Shown one piece after another: positions 1-7,836 of a stretch of DNA of 38,964 nucleotides (the stretch's first letter is position 1; every line of letters begins with the position of its first letter). Source of the DNA: Candidatus Enterococcus willemsii (lineage in GTDB: Bacteria; Bacillota; Bacilli; Lactobacillales; Enterococcaceae). The translations under genes were made by a program, and so were the position numbers. Below the pieces are notes generated by a model, which saw nothing but the letters and a program-made list of their open reading frames with translations, had not been told where the DNA came from and did no database searches. Where the stretch lies: positions 1 to 38,964 of the forward strand of contig NZ_MAEL01000015.1 of NCBI RefSeq assembly GCF_009933335.1. Direction: 5' to 3'.

Positions 1-59
1 TCTTTTGACTATCAAACTATAATTTAAAATCAAAAAAAATGCAACCCGCCAAATATACT

Positions 60-88
60 TTGACTTTCAAACAATTTTACCATATTCT
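60..88 (+). promoter_or_regulatory. Possible promoter for the GIY-YIG gene
   Basis: TTGACT at 60-65 and TATTCT at 83-88 are separated by 17 bases. The -35 is good and the -10 is 4 of 6. The rest of 1-224 is AT-rich with no other signal that I recognise. Confidence 0.3.
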
Positions 89-224
89 TCTATTTTTTGC
101 ATAAAAAAATCTGAACAAGCGTATTTTTCGGTTATTTTTTTAAATTTCTATTAAGTAAATTCGCTTTTTTCCTTATTTTCTGCTATCTTCAAGGAAATAG
201 TTGTTGATTGAAAGGACGAGAATT

Positions 225-1142
225 TTGTATCCAAATAAAAAAATTGAAACTTTTGTTAAACAACTGCCTCATACGCCCGGCATCTACTTAATGAAAGATG
301 CGCAAGATAAAATTATTTATGTTGGCAAAGCCAAAAATTTGCATCAACGTGTACGCTCTTATTTTCAAAAAAATACGCAACACTCAAAAAAAGTGCTGCG
401 TATGGTCTTTAACATCGCAAATTTGGAAATCATTCAGGTTGATACTGAACTAGACGCCCTTTTATTGGAATGTAACTATATTCAAAAATATCATCCCTTG
501 TATAATCGTCAGATGAATTTTTCTTTACGCTATAATTATGTCACAATTACTCAAGAGGGCATCTATTTGACTGAAGAGGCTACTGCTAATAGCTTAGGAC
601 CTTTCCGACTATACAAACGTCTCCCTGAAATTATTCGCTTGTTGAGTGAATTGTATCAACTTCCATGGATTAATCATATTACAATGCTTTCGTTAACCAA
701 ACAATTACCTGACATGCAATTGATTCCGCTAGAGCAACGCTTACAGGAAATCAACCAATTTTTCACCGGAGAAAATGCTTCGTATCGTGCATGGATGCTC
801 CAAAGAATACACAGCCTTTCAGAAGCGATGCATTTTGAATTAGCACAAGCATTAGTAGCAGATTTAGAAATATTAGATTATTTTTTTAATCACACCCAAG
901 CAATCAATCATTTTATTCATCAAAAAGAGATAATCTTTTCTTTACCAATTCAAAATCAACGTAAACATTATCAAATTTCTTATGGGCAAATCATTCATAC
1001 AAAAATTTTACCAGAAAATGAGTTATTTATTCCTATAAGCCAGTACGCAACTCCCATCAAATTAACTAAAACTATACTTGACCCTTTATGGATTTTATTT
1101 AGTTACATTAAAAAGACGTCTAAAGAGGAAGTTCCTCTTTAG
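225..1142 (+). CDS. Short UvrC-like GIY-YIG nuclease family protein
   Basis: A protein of about 305 aa resembling the N-terminal third of UvrC. The GIY-YIG fold starts near residue 19 (GIY at 19-21, YVG at 32-34), with Arg in the following helix (QRVRSYF) and Glu in LLLECNYIQ, the positions of the metal-site residues in this family. A UVR-like segment (LSEAMHFELAQALVADLE) lies near residues 200-220. The RNase H-like and helix-hairpin-helix parts of full UvrC (about 600 aa) are absent, so it cannot make both UvrC incisions alone. The closest concept is Cho, an alternative 3' incision nuclease. An in-frame TTG at 201 opens the frame, but the TTG at 225 has AAAGG 9 bases upstream and is preferred. 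Role in repair is inferred. Confidence 0.75.
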   Translation: MYPNKKIETFVKQLPHTPGIYLMKDAQDKIIYVGKAKNLHQRVRSYFQKNTQHSKKVLRMVFNIANLEIIQVDTELDALLLECNYIQKYHPLYNRQMNFSLRYNYVTITQEGIYLTEEATANSLGPFRLYKRLPEIIRLLSELYQLPWINHITMLSLTKQLPDMQLIPLEQRLQEINQFFTGENASYRAWMLQRIHSLSEAMHFELAQALVADLEILDYFFNHTQAINHFIHQKEIIFSLPIQNQRKHYQISYGQIIHTKILPENELFIPISQYATPIKLTKTILDPLWILFSYIKKTSKEEVPL

Positions 1143-1151
1143 ACGTCCTTT
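1111..1151. terminator. Bidirectional terminator overlapping the GIY-YIG stop codon
   Basis: Perfect 16-bp arms at 1115-1130 and 1132-1147, flanked by AAAA on the left and CTTTT on the right, so it can work for both convergent genes. The left arm and part of the right arm encode the last residues and stop codon of the GIY-YIG protein. Confidence 0.85.
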
Positions 1152-1153
1152 TA

Positions 1154-1384
1154 CTATTGAATTAAATCGTAAATTTCCATTGCAACGATATCAACATTAT
1201 CAAATTGATACGGCTGATTAGATTCAGCTTCCGTTAATTCAAAGGTCTCTGTCGAGTTGTCATAAGTGACTGTACATTTTTCAACGCCTTCTTTTTCAAA
1301 ACGTCGTACTTGTACCTCGCTGTCTTGTGCTTCAATCATGGCCTCAAGACGTCTGATGATAGCGACTAATTGTGAACTTTTCAT
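1154..1384 (-). CDS. ykuJ: YkuJ-family small protein
   Basis: 76 aa, matching the YkuJ family of Firmicutes in length and in hallmark stretches: an N-terminal amphipathic helix (LVAIIRRLEAMIEAQ), a central CTVTYD strand, TFELTE, and the C-terminal FDNVDIVAMEIYDLIQ. The family has a known fold but no assigned reaction. The start at 1384 has GGAGG 8 bases upstream; an ATG four bases further up is in another frame. It converges with the GIY-YIG gene. Cytosolic, no membrane segment. Confidence 0.85.
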   Translation of the reverse strand: MKSSQLVAIIRRLEAMIEAQDSEVQVRRFEKEGVEKCTVTYDNSTETFELTEAESNQPYQFDNVDIVAMEIYDLIQ

Positions 1385-1416
1385 TCATAGTGCCTCCCTT
1401 TTTTCATTTCTGTTAC

Positions 1417-1425
1417 ATTGTATCA
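1417..1425 (-). promoter_or_regulatory. Extended -10 promoter of ykuJ
   Basis: On the minus strand TGATACAAT (an extended -10) lies about 33 bases before the ykuJ start. No good -35 is seen. Confidence 0.45.
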
Positions 1426-1470
1426 AATGACCGCGCCACATGCACCGTTTTTGCGAAATTTTTTTAAATT

Positions 1471-2349
1471 TTAAGGTTTTTGTCCATCTTGCCACCAAAG
1501 TTTAATTAAAGCTTGCGTACCATCATTTTCATATCCTTGTTTTTCTAATTTTTCATAAAGTTCTTCTGCCAATTTAGTGCTTGGTAGTTCGATTTTCATC
1601 TTTTTCGCTTCATCCAAGGCAATTTTTAAATCTTTAACAAAATGTTTAACGAAAAATCCCGGAGAGTAATCCTCTGCTAAAATTCGCGGACTATAATTAA
1701 TCATTGACCAGTTTGAGGCACTACCACCAGCCAACGTATCTAAAATCTTATTTAAATCCAAGCCTGCTTGATTTGCATAAACCAACATTTCAGTCATCCC
1801 TGTCATTGTACCAGCAATCATAATTTGATTCGCCATTTTTGCATGTTGGCCTTTTCCAGCATCTCCATGTAACATATAGGTTTTCCCAAATTGTTCAAAG
1901 ATTGGTAGAACAGTTTGATAGATGGTTTCCTCACCGCCAACCATAATAGTCAATGTCCCATTTTTCGCCCCTAAATCGCCTCCAGAAACCGGCGCATCTA
2001 AACTGCTTGCTCCTTTTTCTTTCGCTGTATGATAAATTTTAGTTGCTAAAGAAGGTGTGCTCGTTGTTAAATCAACCAAAATTTTCCCCGTTACATCTGC
2101 TGAAAAAATACCTTTTTCTGGTTGATAATAAGTTTCTTCTACGTCTTGAGGATAGCCCACCATCGTAAAAATCAATTCACTCGCTTCAGTAATTTCTTTA
2201 GGTGTTGCTTTCCAAGTAGCGCCTTTTGCGACAAGATCATCGGTTTTACTTTTTGTACGGTTAAAAACAAATAATTCATGCCCTGCGTTCATCAAATGAT
2301 TCACTACTGCATGTCCCATGACACCAGTTCCAATAAATCCAATTTTCAT
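1471..2349 (-). CDS. NAD(P)-dependent 3-hydroxyacid dehydrogenase (HIBADH / 6-phosphogluconate dehydrogenase-like family)
   Basis: 292 aa. The Rossmann nucleotide-binding loop GFIGTGVMG is at residues 4-12. DAPVSGG around residue 120 is the substrate-binding signature of 3-hydroxyisobutyrate dehydrogenases. GKGQHAKMANQ near residue 170 carries the conserved catalytic lysine. Family members oxidise 3-hydroxyisobutyrate, tartronate semialdehyde, succinic semialdehyde or similar substrates; which one here cannot be read from sequence. The frame opens earlier at 2400, but that start lies in a terminator hairpin. The ATG at 2349 has AGGAGG just upstream and begins with the family's MKIGFIG. It lies directly behind the bgs-type pair but is separated from it by a terminator. 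Confidence 0.85.
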   Translation of the reverse strand: MKIGFIGTGVMGHAVVNHLMNAGHELFVFNRTKSKTDDLVAKGATWKATPKEITEASELIFTMVGYPQDVEETYYQPEKGIFSADVTGKILVDLTTSTPSLATKIYHTAKEKGASSLDAPVSGGDLGAKNGTLTIMVGGEETIYQTVLPIFEQFGKTYMLHGDAGKGQHAKMANQIMIAGTMTGMTEMLVYANQAGLDLNKILDTLAGGSASNWSMINYSPRILAEDYSPGFFVKHFVKDLKIALDEAKKMKIELPSTKLAEELYEKLEKQGYENDGTQALIKLWWQDGQKP

Positions 2350-2362
2350 TCTATTTCCTCCT

Positions 2363-2416
2363 AAAAAAAAATAAATATTCACGTTTTTAGTATACGCCAA
2401 AAACGTGAATATTTAT
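2363..2416 (-). terminator. Terminator behind the bgsB-like gene
   Basis: Perfect 18-bp arms at 2371-2388 and 2399-2416 with a 10-base loop, followed on the minus strand by a run of T ending at the AGGAGG ribosome-binding site of the dehydrogenase gene. The loop contains TATACT. Confidence 0.8.
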
Positions 2417-2433
2417 AGGAATAATCGTTAGTT

Positions 2434-3651
2434 TCATTTAAAGTATCGTAATCGTGTTTTTAATTTTTCTACTGTGTCTTCAGAGTCTTTTCCTTGCAAT
2501 TCTTCAAAATAAAGTAACATATCATGGTAAAATGCAAGCATTTTCTCACCAAAATTTTCAGCAGAAATTTCATACATTTTCTTTTCTAGCACCTCAGAAT
2601 TTTTGGCAATGCCTTCTTGTACATATTGAATAAAGGCAGAAGCAAAATCATCATCTGTCGCAAACGTTTTCCCTAGAGAAGGATGGCTAATTAAATTATT
2701 CAAATAATCATTTCCCTCAACAATCATTTGGGTACCCGCTGCCATCGCTTCAGTATAGGTTAGGCCTTGTGTTTCGGAAGTAGAGGCGCTAACGAAATAA
2801 TTTGCGGCTTGATAATACAACGCTACCTCTTCATTGGCTACTTCACCAACAAAACGAACATACTTATCTAATCCCAACTCATGAACCAATTCTTCCAATT
2901 CTTCTTTGTAAGGTCCTTTGCCAACAATCACTAACCGAACATTAGGTAATGCTTCAATCACTTCTGGTAAGCCATAAATAATAGCTTGGATATTTTTTTC
3001 ATAAGAAATGCGGCTTAAAGATAATACCATCAGCTGATCGTCTTGCACATCTAAAGAATGGCGTAGCTCTTGTTTCATTGTCTCTGTAATATCAGGACGT
3101 TTAAACTTCTCTATCTCAATTCCAGTTGGAATAATTCGCATAGGACGAATAACCCCATAACTTTCTAGTTTTTCAATAACTCGTTCACTTGGGCATACCA
3201 CGCCTGTCGAATGATTTGCAAACATTCGTGAAAAATATTTAACATGTACTGGGCGCAATACTTTTCCTTTAGCGATATAATGTAAGTAATCTTCATACAT
3301 CGTATGATATGTATGAATCACAGGTATATGCATTTTTTTACCAACCATTTTCCCCAACATACCTGCACCAAATTCAGTATGTGTATGAATCAAGTCCAAT
3401 TCTAATTCTTTCGCAATTAAATACGCATACCACATTCCGCGAACAACAATTCGACGATCTTTAAATGAAATAAACGGCACACTGGGCATACGAATAATCC
3501 GTTCTTCAAATTCTGATGCATGCGGATCAGTTGTTGTAAAGATATAAACTTCGTGCCCTTTATTTTCTAACTCTTCTTTTAATGTTTTAATTGATGTAGC
3601 AACACCACTCACTTGAGGAAAGTAAGTGTCTGTAAAGAAACCAATCTTCAC
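2434..3651 (-). CDS. bgsB: 1,2-diacylglycerol 3-glucosyltransferase, BgsB-like (GT4)
   Basis: 405 aa GT-B glycosyltransferase of family 4. The N terminus MKIGFFTDTYFPQVSG is typical of bacterial glucosyl-diacylglycerol synthases, and HTHTEFGAG and HTYHTMYEDY follow. The donor-site E-x7-E motif (E-TQGLTYT-E) is near 291-299. The enzyme adds glucose from UDP-glucose to diacylglycerol at the inner membrane face, the first step to the diglucosyl lipid used as glycolipid and lipoteichoic acid anchor. It starts with GTG (GGAGGG upstream), 18 bases after the partner glycosyltransferase. In E. faecalis bgsA and bgsB are adjacent, bgsB downstream, as here. No signal peptide; peripheral membrane association is expected. 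Confidence 0.85.
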   Translation of the reverse strand: MKIGFFTDTYFPQVSGVATSIKTLKEELENKGHEVYIFTTTDPHASEFEERIIRMPSVPFISFKDRRIVVRGMWYAYLIAKELELDLIHTHTEFGAGMLGKMVGKKMHIPVIHTYHTMYEDYLHYIAKGKVLRPVHVKYFSRMFANHSTGVVCPSERVIEKLESYGVIRPMRIIPTGIEIEKFKRPDITETMKQELRHSLDVQDDQLMVLSLSRISYEKNIQAIIYGLPEVIEALPNVRLVIVGKGPYKEELEELVHELGLDKYVRFVGEVANEEVALYYQAANYFVSASTSETQGLTYTEAMAAGTQMIVEGNDYLNNLISHPSLGKTFATDDDFASAFIQYVQEGIAKNSEVLEKKMYEISAENFGEKMLAFYHDMLLYFEELQGKDSEDTVEKLKTRLRYFK

Positions 3652-3669
3652 AATATTCCCTCCAAACTG

Positions 3670-4692
3670 CTAATAGCCTTCTCTCTTTTCTGTCAGCACC
3701 GTTTGATATACTTTTTCTAACTCTAAACCAACATTTTCAATACTTTTTTCTTGTGCTACTAAGAAACCTGCTTCAGTTAAATCCGGAACTTTTTTATCAA
3801 TAATAGCTGCAATCAGCTCCTGAAATTCGTCATTCGTCTGCCCCATATAAACGTTTTTATTCTTTTCTAACCAACCTTTATATACAGGAATATCTCGTAC
3901 CAGTACATTCTGATGACTAGCTAACGCTTCTAACAAGACAATTCCTTCCGTTTCTTCATAAGAAGGGAAGAAAAACAAATCTGCATTTGAATAAGCTCCT
4001 TCAATAATTTCACCTTTGATATATCCTGGAAAAATAACATTGTCGGGATGATCTCCTTGTACCACTTGACGGATCTCTTTTGGTACTGCATACAATGGTG
4101 TATGACCAAACCAAATAAAGGTATATTGTGGGAACTTTCGCGCTACTTCTACAAAATCAAGCAGTCCTTTACGATGAAAATAAAGACCTACTGAAATAAC
4201 TACTTTTTGTGAGTCCTCTAATTTAAAATATTCTCGAAATTTCTTTTCTTTTTCTTGATTAGGTTTGAAAGATGCTAAATCAATACCATTTGAAATAACA
4301 CTAATCGGTTTTTCTATTCCATAACTTTCTAAAATCTCTTTGGCATATATCGTAGGCGCAATCAGACGATCTGCTTCAGAATACAATTTAATTAAATATT
4401 TTTTATAAAATGTAGCTACTTGATTTGATCCTACAAAGGAATTTTTAAAATCTTCTCCGTTTGAATGTGCGTGATAAATGACTTTCTTACCACGTTTTTT
4501 TGCCTGATTCACCATACTCAAACTGTTAATACCATAAGTGTTAATGTGTAAAATATCATAGTCTTCACAATTTGGATCTAACGTGTACTCGATTCCTACA
4601 CTGGTTAATGCTTCTTTTTGATGTTCTAGTGCACGACCAATACCTGATTTTTTTATCAGCCGTTCGCTTTCAAAATAGATAAGAACTTTCAA
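3670..4692 (-). CDS. bgsA: Second glycolipid glycosyltransferase, BgsA-like (GT4)
   Basis: 340 aa GT4 enzyme: KVLIYFESE and KSGIGRALEHQ at the N terminus, VISNGIDL in the middle, and the E-x7-E motif (E-TEGIVLL-E) near 247-256. By homology and position it adds the second sugar, converting monoglucosyl- to diglucosyl-diacylglycerol (BgsA in E. faecalis; CpoA is the pneumococcal counterpart). The frame opens at a TTG at 4716, but GGGAGGAG sits inside that extension, so the TTG at 4692, 6 bases after it, is the real start. It is first of a two-gene operon with the BgsB-like gene. The sugar identity is inferred from synteny. Confidence 0.8.
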   Translation of the reverse strand: MKVLIYFESERLIKKSGIGRALEHQKEALTSVGIEYTLDPNCEDYDILHINTYGINSLSMVNQAKKRGKKVIYHAHSNGEDFKNSFVGSNQVATFYKKYLIKLYSEADRLIAPTIYAKEILESYGIEKPISVISNGIDLASFKPNQEKEKKFREYFKLEDSQKVVISVGLYFHRKGLLDFVEVARKFPQYTFIWFGHTPLYAVPKEIRQVVQGDHPDNVIFPGYIKGEIIEGAYSNADLFFFPSYEETEGIVLLEALASHQNVLVRDIPVYKGWLEKNKNVYMGQTNDEFQELIAAIIDKKVPDLTEAGFLVAQEKSIENVGLELEKVYQTVLTEKREGY

Positions 4693-4724
4693 GAAAGTCT
4701 CCTCCCTTGTCTTCAATTACAAAT

Positions 4725-4733
4725 AGTATATCA
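4725..4733 (-). promoter_or_regulatory. Extended -10 promoter of the glycosyltransferase pair
   Basis: TGATATACT on the minus strand, about 33 bases before the TTG start; the -35 is weak. Confidence 0.45.
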
Positions 4734-4921
4734 TAGCATACCTTGATAATACTCCAACCATAGTCTTAGTTTTGCAATAATTTAATTCCTATCACTGAGA
4801 TTTCTTATTATTTCAAGTTTTTAATCCAATCACATGACAAAATTGTTCGTTAAAAAAGATGCTTACTGACTAGTAACTATTCTATCAAATTTTCAATTAT
4901 CTGTGTACTAATGAAAAACAT

Positions 4922-4961
4922 AACGTTCAAGTCAAAATATGCAACGTTTAAGTATATTTTG
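4922..4961. repeat. Imperfect direct repeat upstream of the 51-codon ORF
   Basis: AACGTTCAAGTCAAAAT at 4922-4938 and AACGTTTAAGTATATTT at 4943-4959, spaced 21 bp (about two helical turns). The rest of 4734-5007 shows no gene. It could be a binding site or chance in AT-rich DNA. Confidence 0.35.
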
Positions 4962-5007
4962 GTTTTTGACCACCAAATAGTGATATAAATAAACTAGGGG
5001 CGATTCG

Positions 5008-5163
5008 ATGAATGATTATAAATTAATTTATGAAGTAGTCAACTTAGAAACCAGCGAAGTACACATCTTTGACAAACTCTATGATGCATTAGAATTAAAA
5101 AAATTATTAAACAGAAAATGTATTCACGCTATTATTGATTTCAAAAAAATCCCTTTAGTTTAA
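5008..5163 (+). CDS. Small uncharacterised protein (51 aa)
   Basis: ATG at 5008 with AGGGG 7 bases upstream opens a 51-codon frame beginning MNDYKLIYEVVN and ending DFKKIPLV. It is charged, without membrane segment or signal peptide; an alternating strand / helix / strand pattern is plausible. I recognise no family. It stands alone between two minus-strand operons, and no clear promoter was found. It might be a remnant of a larger gene, but the start, SD and stop are intact. Confidence 0.45.
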   Translation: MNDYKLIYEVVNLETSEVHIFDKLYDALELKKLLNRKCIHAIIDFKKIPLV

Positions 5164-5202
5164 CTGATGTATAAAACCAAGCAGCATTTAGTTTTTTTAA
5201 TT

Positions 5203-5251
5203 AAAAAAAGGCACTACCCTCTCAGTTAATAACCAGAGGAGTAGCGCCTTT
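5203..5251 (-). terminator. Terminator of ptsHI
   Basis: Arms AAAGGCACTACCCTCT (5207-5222) and AGAGGAGTAGCGCCTTT (5235-5251) pair with one mismatch and one bulge. Read on the minus strand a run of T follows. A similar run of T on the plus strand is lacking. Confidence 0.85.
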
Positions 5252-5278
5252 CATTATTTCAAATAAGAATTTAAAAAC

Positions 5279-7009
5279 TTATTCACCAACGTATTCTTCA
5301 ACTAACGCAACGACTTCTTCCATTGTGTCGCAATCTTTAAGCGCACGATTTGCAAGTTCTTGCATCTTAGTTGTGTCTAAACGTTTCATTAAGCTACGTG
5401 TTTTTAGAATAGAAGTTGCACTCATTGAGAACTCATCTAATCCAATACCCATTAATAATGGAACAGCCATTTGATCGCCGGCCATTTCGCCACACATACC
5501 TGCCCATTTACCTTCAGCATGTGCTGAGTCAACAACGTTTTTAATTAAACGTAAAATTGATGGGTTATATGGTTGATACAAGTAAGAAACTTGTTCGTTC
5601 ATACGGTCTGCTGCCATTGTATATTGAATCAAGTCATTTGTTCCAATACTGAAGAAGTCTACTTCTTTTGCAAAACGGTCAGCTAAAACAGCTGCTGCAG
5701 GGATTTCAATCATAATACCTACTTGAATATCGTCTGCTACTGCAATGCCTTCATCCACTAATTTTTGACGTTCTTCTTCGTACATTTTCTTAGCAGCACG
5801 GAATTCCTTCAGTGTTGCTACCATTGGGAACATGATACGTAAATGTCCATGAACAGAAGCGCGTAATAATGCACGTAATTGTGTACGGAACATATCATCG
5901 CCAAGTTCAGATAAACTAATACGTAATGCACGGTAACCTAAGAATGGGTTCATTTCATGTGGTAATGTCAAGTAAGGTAACTCTTTATCCCCACCAATAT
6001 CCATTGTACGGACAACAACTGGTTTACCATCCATGCCTTCCAATACAGCTTTATATGCATTGTATTGGTCTTCTTCAGTTGGAAAATCAGGTGAATCCAT
6101 GTACAAGAATTCAGTACGGTAAAGACCTACTGCTTCTGCACCATTGTTATGAACACCAGTTAAATCTTTTGGTGTACCGATATTTGCAGCTAATTCAAAA
6201 TGTTTACCATCAGCTGTCACAGTTTGGGCATTTTTTAATTTTTCCCATTCTGCTTTTTGAGCAGCAAAAGCTTCACCAGCTTTATGGAATTCTGCAGCTT
6301 GTTCGTCTGTAGGATTGACAATAACGTCCCCTTCAATACCGTTTACTGCTACAATATCGCCAGCTTTTACTTTATCAGTAATATCTTTTGTTCCAACGAT
6401 TGCAGGAATCTCTAATGAGCGTGCCATAATCGCTGAATGAGAAGTACGTCCACCAATATTTGTTACAAATGCTTTAACGAAATTACGGTCTAACTGCGCT
6501 GTATCACTTGGTGTTAAGTCATGTGCAATAACAACCACTTCTTCATTAATCATAGACGGATTAGGTAATGTTACTTGTAGCAAGTGAGCTAAAATACGTT
6601 TTGCAACGTCGCGGATATCCGCAGCACGCTCTTGCATATACGCATTGTCTTCCATTGCTTCAAACATACCAATATACATGTCTGTAACTTCTTTTAATCC
6701 AGACTCAGCATTAACTTTATTATCTGAAATGTTTTGTTTGATTTGTCCAATCATTTCTGGGTCACTCAGAACCATTAAATGAGCGTCAAATACTTGTGCT
6801 TCTTCTTCGCCTAAAGCTTGGGCAGCTTTATCACGAATTTGTTGCAACTCCTCAGTTGATTTAGCTAATGCATCATCTAAACGTGCTTCTTCAGCAGATG
6901 TGTCTTCAACTGTAACTTTTTGGAAAGTCAAGTCAGGTTGAACTAAAAGATATGCCTTTGCAACTGCTACTCCATCACTCGCCGCAATTCCTTTAAGCAT
7001 TTCAACCAT
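5279..7009 (-). CDS. ptsI: PTS enzyme I (phosphoenolpyruvate-protein phosphotransferase)
   Basis: 576 aa, full family length. It takes phosphate from PEP onto its active-site His and passes it to HPr, the first step of all PTS sugar uptake. The phosphorylated His is H191 in [11 protein letters not shown]. The N-terminal HPr-binding domain is followed by the swivelling His domain and the C-terminal PEP-binding barrel with [25 protein letters not shown] and the catalytic Cys in GMCGEMAGD. The start codon overlaps the ptsH stop (TAATG), with AAGGAAGGA upstream, indicating translational coupling. Cytosolic. Confidence 0.98.
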   Translation of the reverse strand: MVEMLKGIAASDGVAVAKAYLLVQPDLTFQKVTVEDTSAEEARLDDALAKSTEELQQIRDKAAQALGEEEAQVFDAHLMVLSDPEMIGQIKQNISDNKVNAESGLKEVTDMYIGMFEAMEDNAYMQERAADIRDVAKRILAHLLQVTLPNPSMINEEVVVIAHDLTPSDTAQLDRNFVKAFVTNIGGRTSHSAIMARSLEIPAIVGTKDITDKVKAGDIVAVNGIEGDVIVNPTDEQAAEFHKAGEAFAAQKAEWEKLKNAQTVTADGKHFELAANIGTPKDLTGVHNNGAEAVGLYRTEFLYMDSPDFPTEEDQYNAYKAVLEGMDGKPVVVRTMDIGGDKELPYLTLPHEMNPFLGYRALRISLSELGDDMFRTQLRALLRASVHGHLRIMFPMVATLKEFRAAKKMYEEERQKLVDEGIAVADDIQVGIMIEIPAAAVLADRFAKEVDFFSIGTNDLIQYTMAADRMNEQVSYLYQPYNPSILRLIKNVVDSAHAEGKWAGMCGEMAGDQMAVPLLMGIGLDEFSMSATSILKTRSLMKRLDTTKMQELANRALKDCDTMEEVVALVEEYVGE

Positions 7010-7275
7010 TATTCAGACAATCCTTCCTTTTTCATTGTTTCAACGATTGCTGCAATTGCATCCGCTTCGTCTGCACCTTCAGCTGTAATAGTAACGTCAG
7101 AACCTTGGCCAACACCTAAAGACATAACGCCCATGATTGATTTAAGGTTAACTGATTTACCTTTGTACTCTAAATTAACATCAGAGTTAAATTTGCTCGC
7201 TGTTTGAACTAATAATGTAGCTGGACGTGCATGAATTCCTGTCTCAGCAATTACGTGAAAATCTTTCTTTTCCAT
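7009..7275 (-). CDS. ptsH: Phosphocarrier protein HPr
   Basis: 88 aa. H15 in TGIHARPA accepts phosphate from enzyme I. S46 in [13 protein letters not shown] is the HPr-kinase site that links HPr to CcpA-dependent catabolite control in Firmicutes. The frame extends upstream to 7329, but the ATG at 7275 has AAGGAG upstream and gives the standard HPr length. It is first gene of ptsH-ptsI. Confidence 0.98.
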   Translation of the reverse strand: MEKKDFHVIAETGIHARPATLLVQTASKFNSDVNLEYKGKSVNLKSIMGVMSLGVGQGSDVTITAEGADEADAIAAIVETMKKEGLSE

Positions 7276-7372
7276 ATTATCAATCTCCTTCGTGATATAT
7301 AAATTTTTGTGAGGGCTTACTTTTGTCAACTCCCATGAAACAAAACAGAATTAACGACCCTTTCAATTGTTA

Positions 7373-7401
7373 AGATTACCATTTTTTTGTTAGTTAGACA
7401 A
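7373..7401 (-). promoter_or_regulatory. Candidate ptsHI promoter
   Basis: On the minus strand TTGTCT-N17-TAATCT, with TGG before the -10. It leaves a leader of about 90 bases. A second TTGACA at 7324-7329 lacks a -10 at a proper distance. Confidence 0.35.
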
Positions 7402-7445
7402 CCGTTTTCCTGAATTATTCCATCAATTCCTAATAAAATAGCATT

Positions 7446-7640
7446 TTATTTACGATCCGGTTGATAGCGATAAATAATTTTCCCGTTTAAATCAGCTTCA
7501 CCCACTATTTGGACGCGCTGCGGATGCTCTTTCCAAACTTCTCGAAAGGTAAAAAAATCATCTCTTTCAACAACTATTTCTGGTATTTCTCCAGTCATTA
7601 ATTGTTCAATTAATGATGTGTATGGATTTTCATCAACCAT
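7446..7640 (-). CDS. Small protein of unknown function (64 aa)
   Basis: 64 aa, acidic and soluble (MVDENPYTSLIEQLM at the start, GKIIYRYQPDRK at the end). It starts at an ATG preceded by GGAGGAG, so it is very likely translated. It lies between ptsH and the divergent clpE and has its own start region facing the clpE promoter. No family is recognised. Confidence 0.7.
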   Translation of the reverse strand: MVDENPYTSLIEQLMTGEIPEIVVERDDFFTFREVWKEHPQRVQIVGEADLNGKIIYRYQPDRK

Positions 7641-7732
7641 GTTCTCTCCTCCATTCTTTTACTGACTAAAGAAATTATATAGCTTTTCCTATAATCCGCA
7701 AGTATTCACTTTCTTTTTGATAGTTCAATTAC

Positions 7733-7760
7733 TTGCACATCATCTAAAAAATTGTATAAT
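7733..7760 (+). promoter_or_regulatory. clpE promoter
   Basis: TATAAT at 7755-7760 with TTGCAC 16 bases upstream. Transcription should begin near 7767, just in front of the CtsR-like box. Confidence 0.7.
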
Positions 7761-7769
7761 AGAATCAAA

Positions 7770-7786
7770 GGTCAAAGTTGGTCAGT
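7770..7786 (+). promoter_or_regulatory. CtsR-type operator of clpE
   Basis: GGTCAAA-GTT-GGTCAGT is a heptad direct repeat with 3-base spacing matching the CtsR consensus RGTCAAANANRGTCAAA, exact in the first half and two mismatches in the second. Its position at the transcription start suits repression of the heat-shock gene. Confidence 0.75.
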
Positions 7787-7799
7787 TGAAATTTCAACT
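7784..7799. repeat. 16-bp perfect palindrome in the clpE leader
   Basis: AGTTGAAATTTCAACT is its own reverse complement and overlaps the last three bases of the CtsR box. It may be a second operator or a leader hairpin. Confidence 0.6.
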
Positions 7800-7836
7800 T
7801 TTTCCTTTGAAACAAATTGAAAGGTCGTGAGACACT

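Noticed and set aside
5-23. TTGACT and TATAAT close together at the window start
   Set aside because: The spacing is 7 bases, not a functional promoter; the pair 60-88 is more plausible.
5926-6312. 128-codon open frame on the plus strand inside ptsI
   Set aside because: Shadow of the conserved enzyme I gene on the other strand; no SD, and a composition unlike a real protein.
7324-7329. TTGACA upstream of ptsH as -35
   Set aside because: The nearest TATATA is 22 bases away and would put the start of transcription in the SD.
7396-7413. CcpA cre-like sequence near ptsH (AGGAAAACGGTTGTCT on minus)
   Set aside because: Three mismatches at defined cre positions, including the outer bases.
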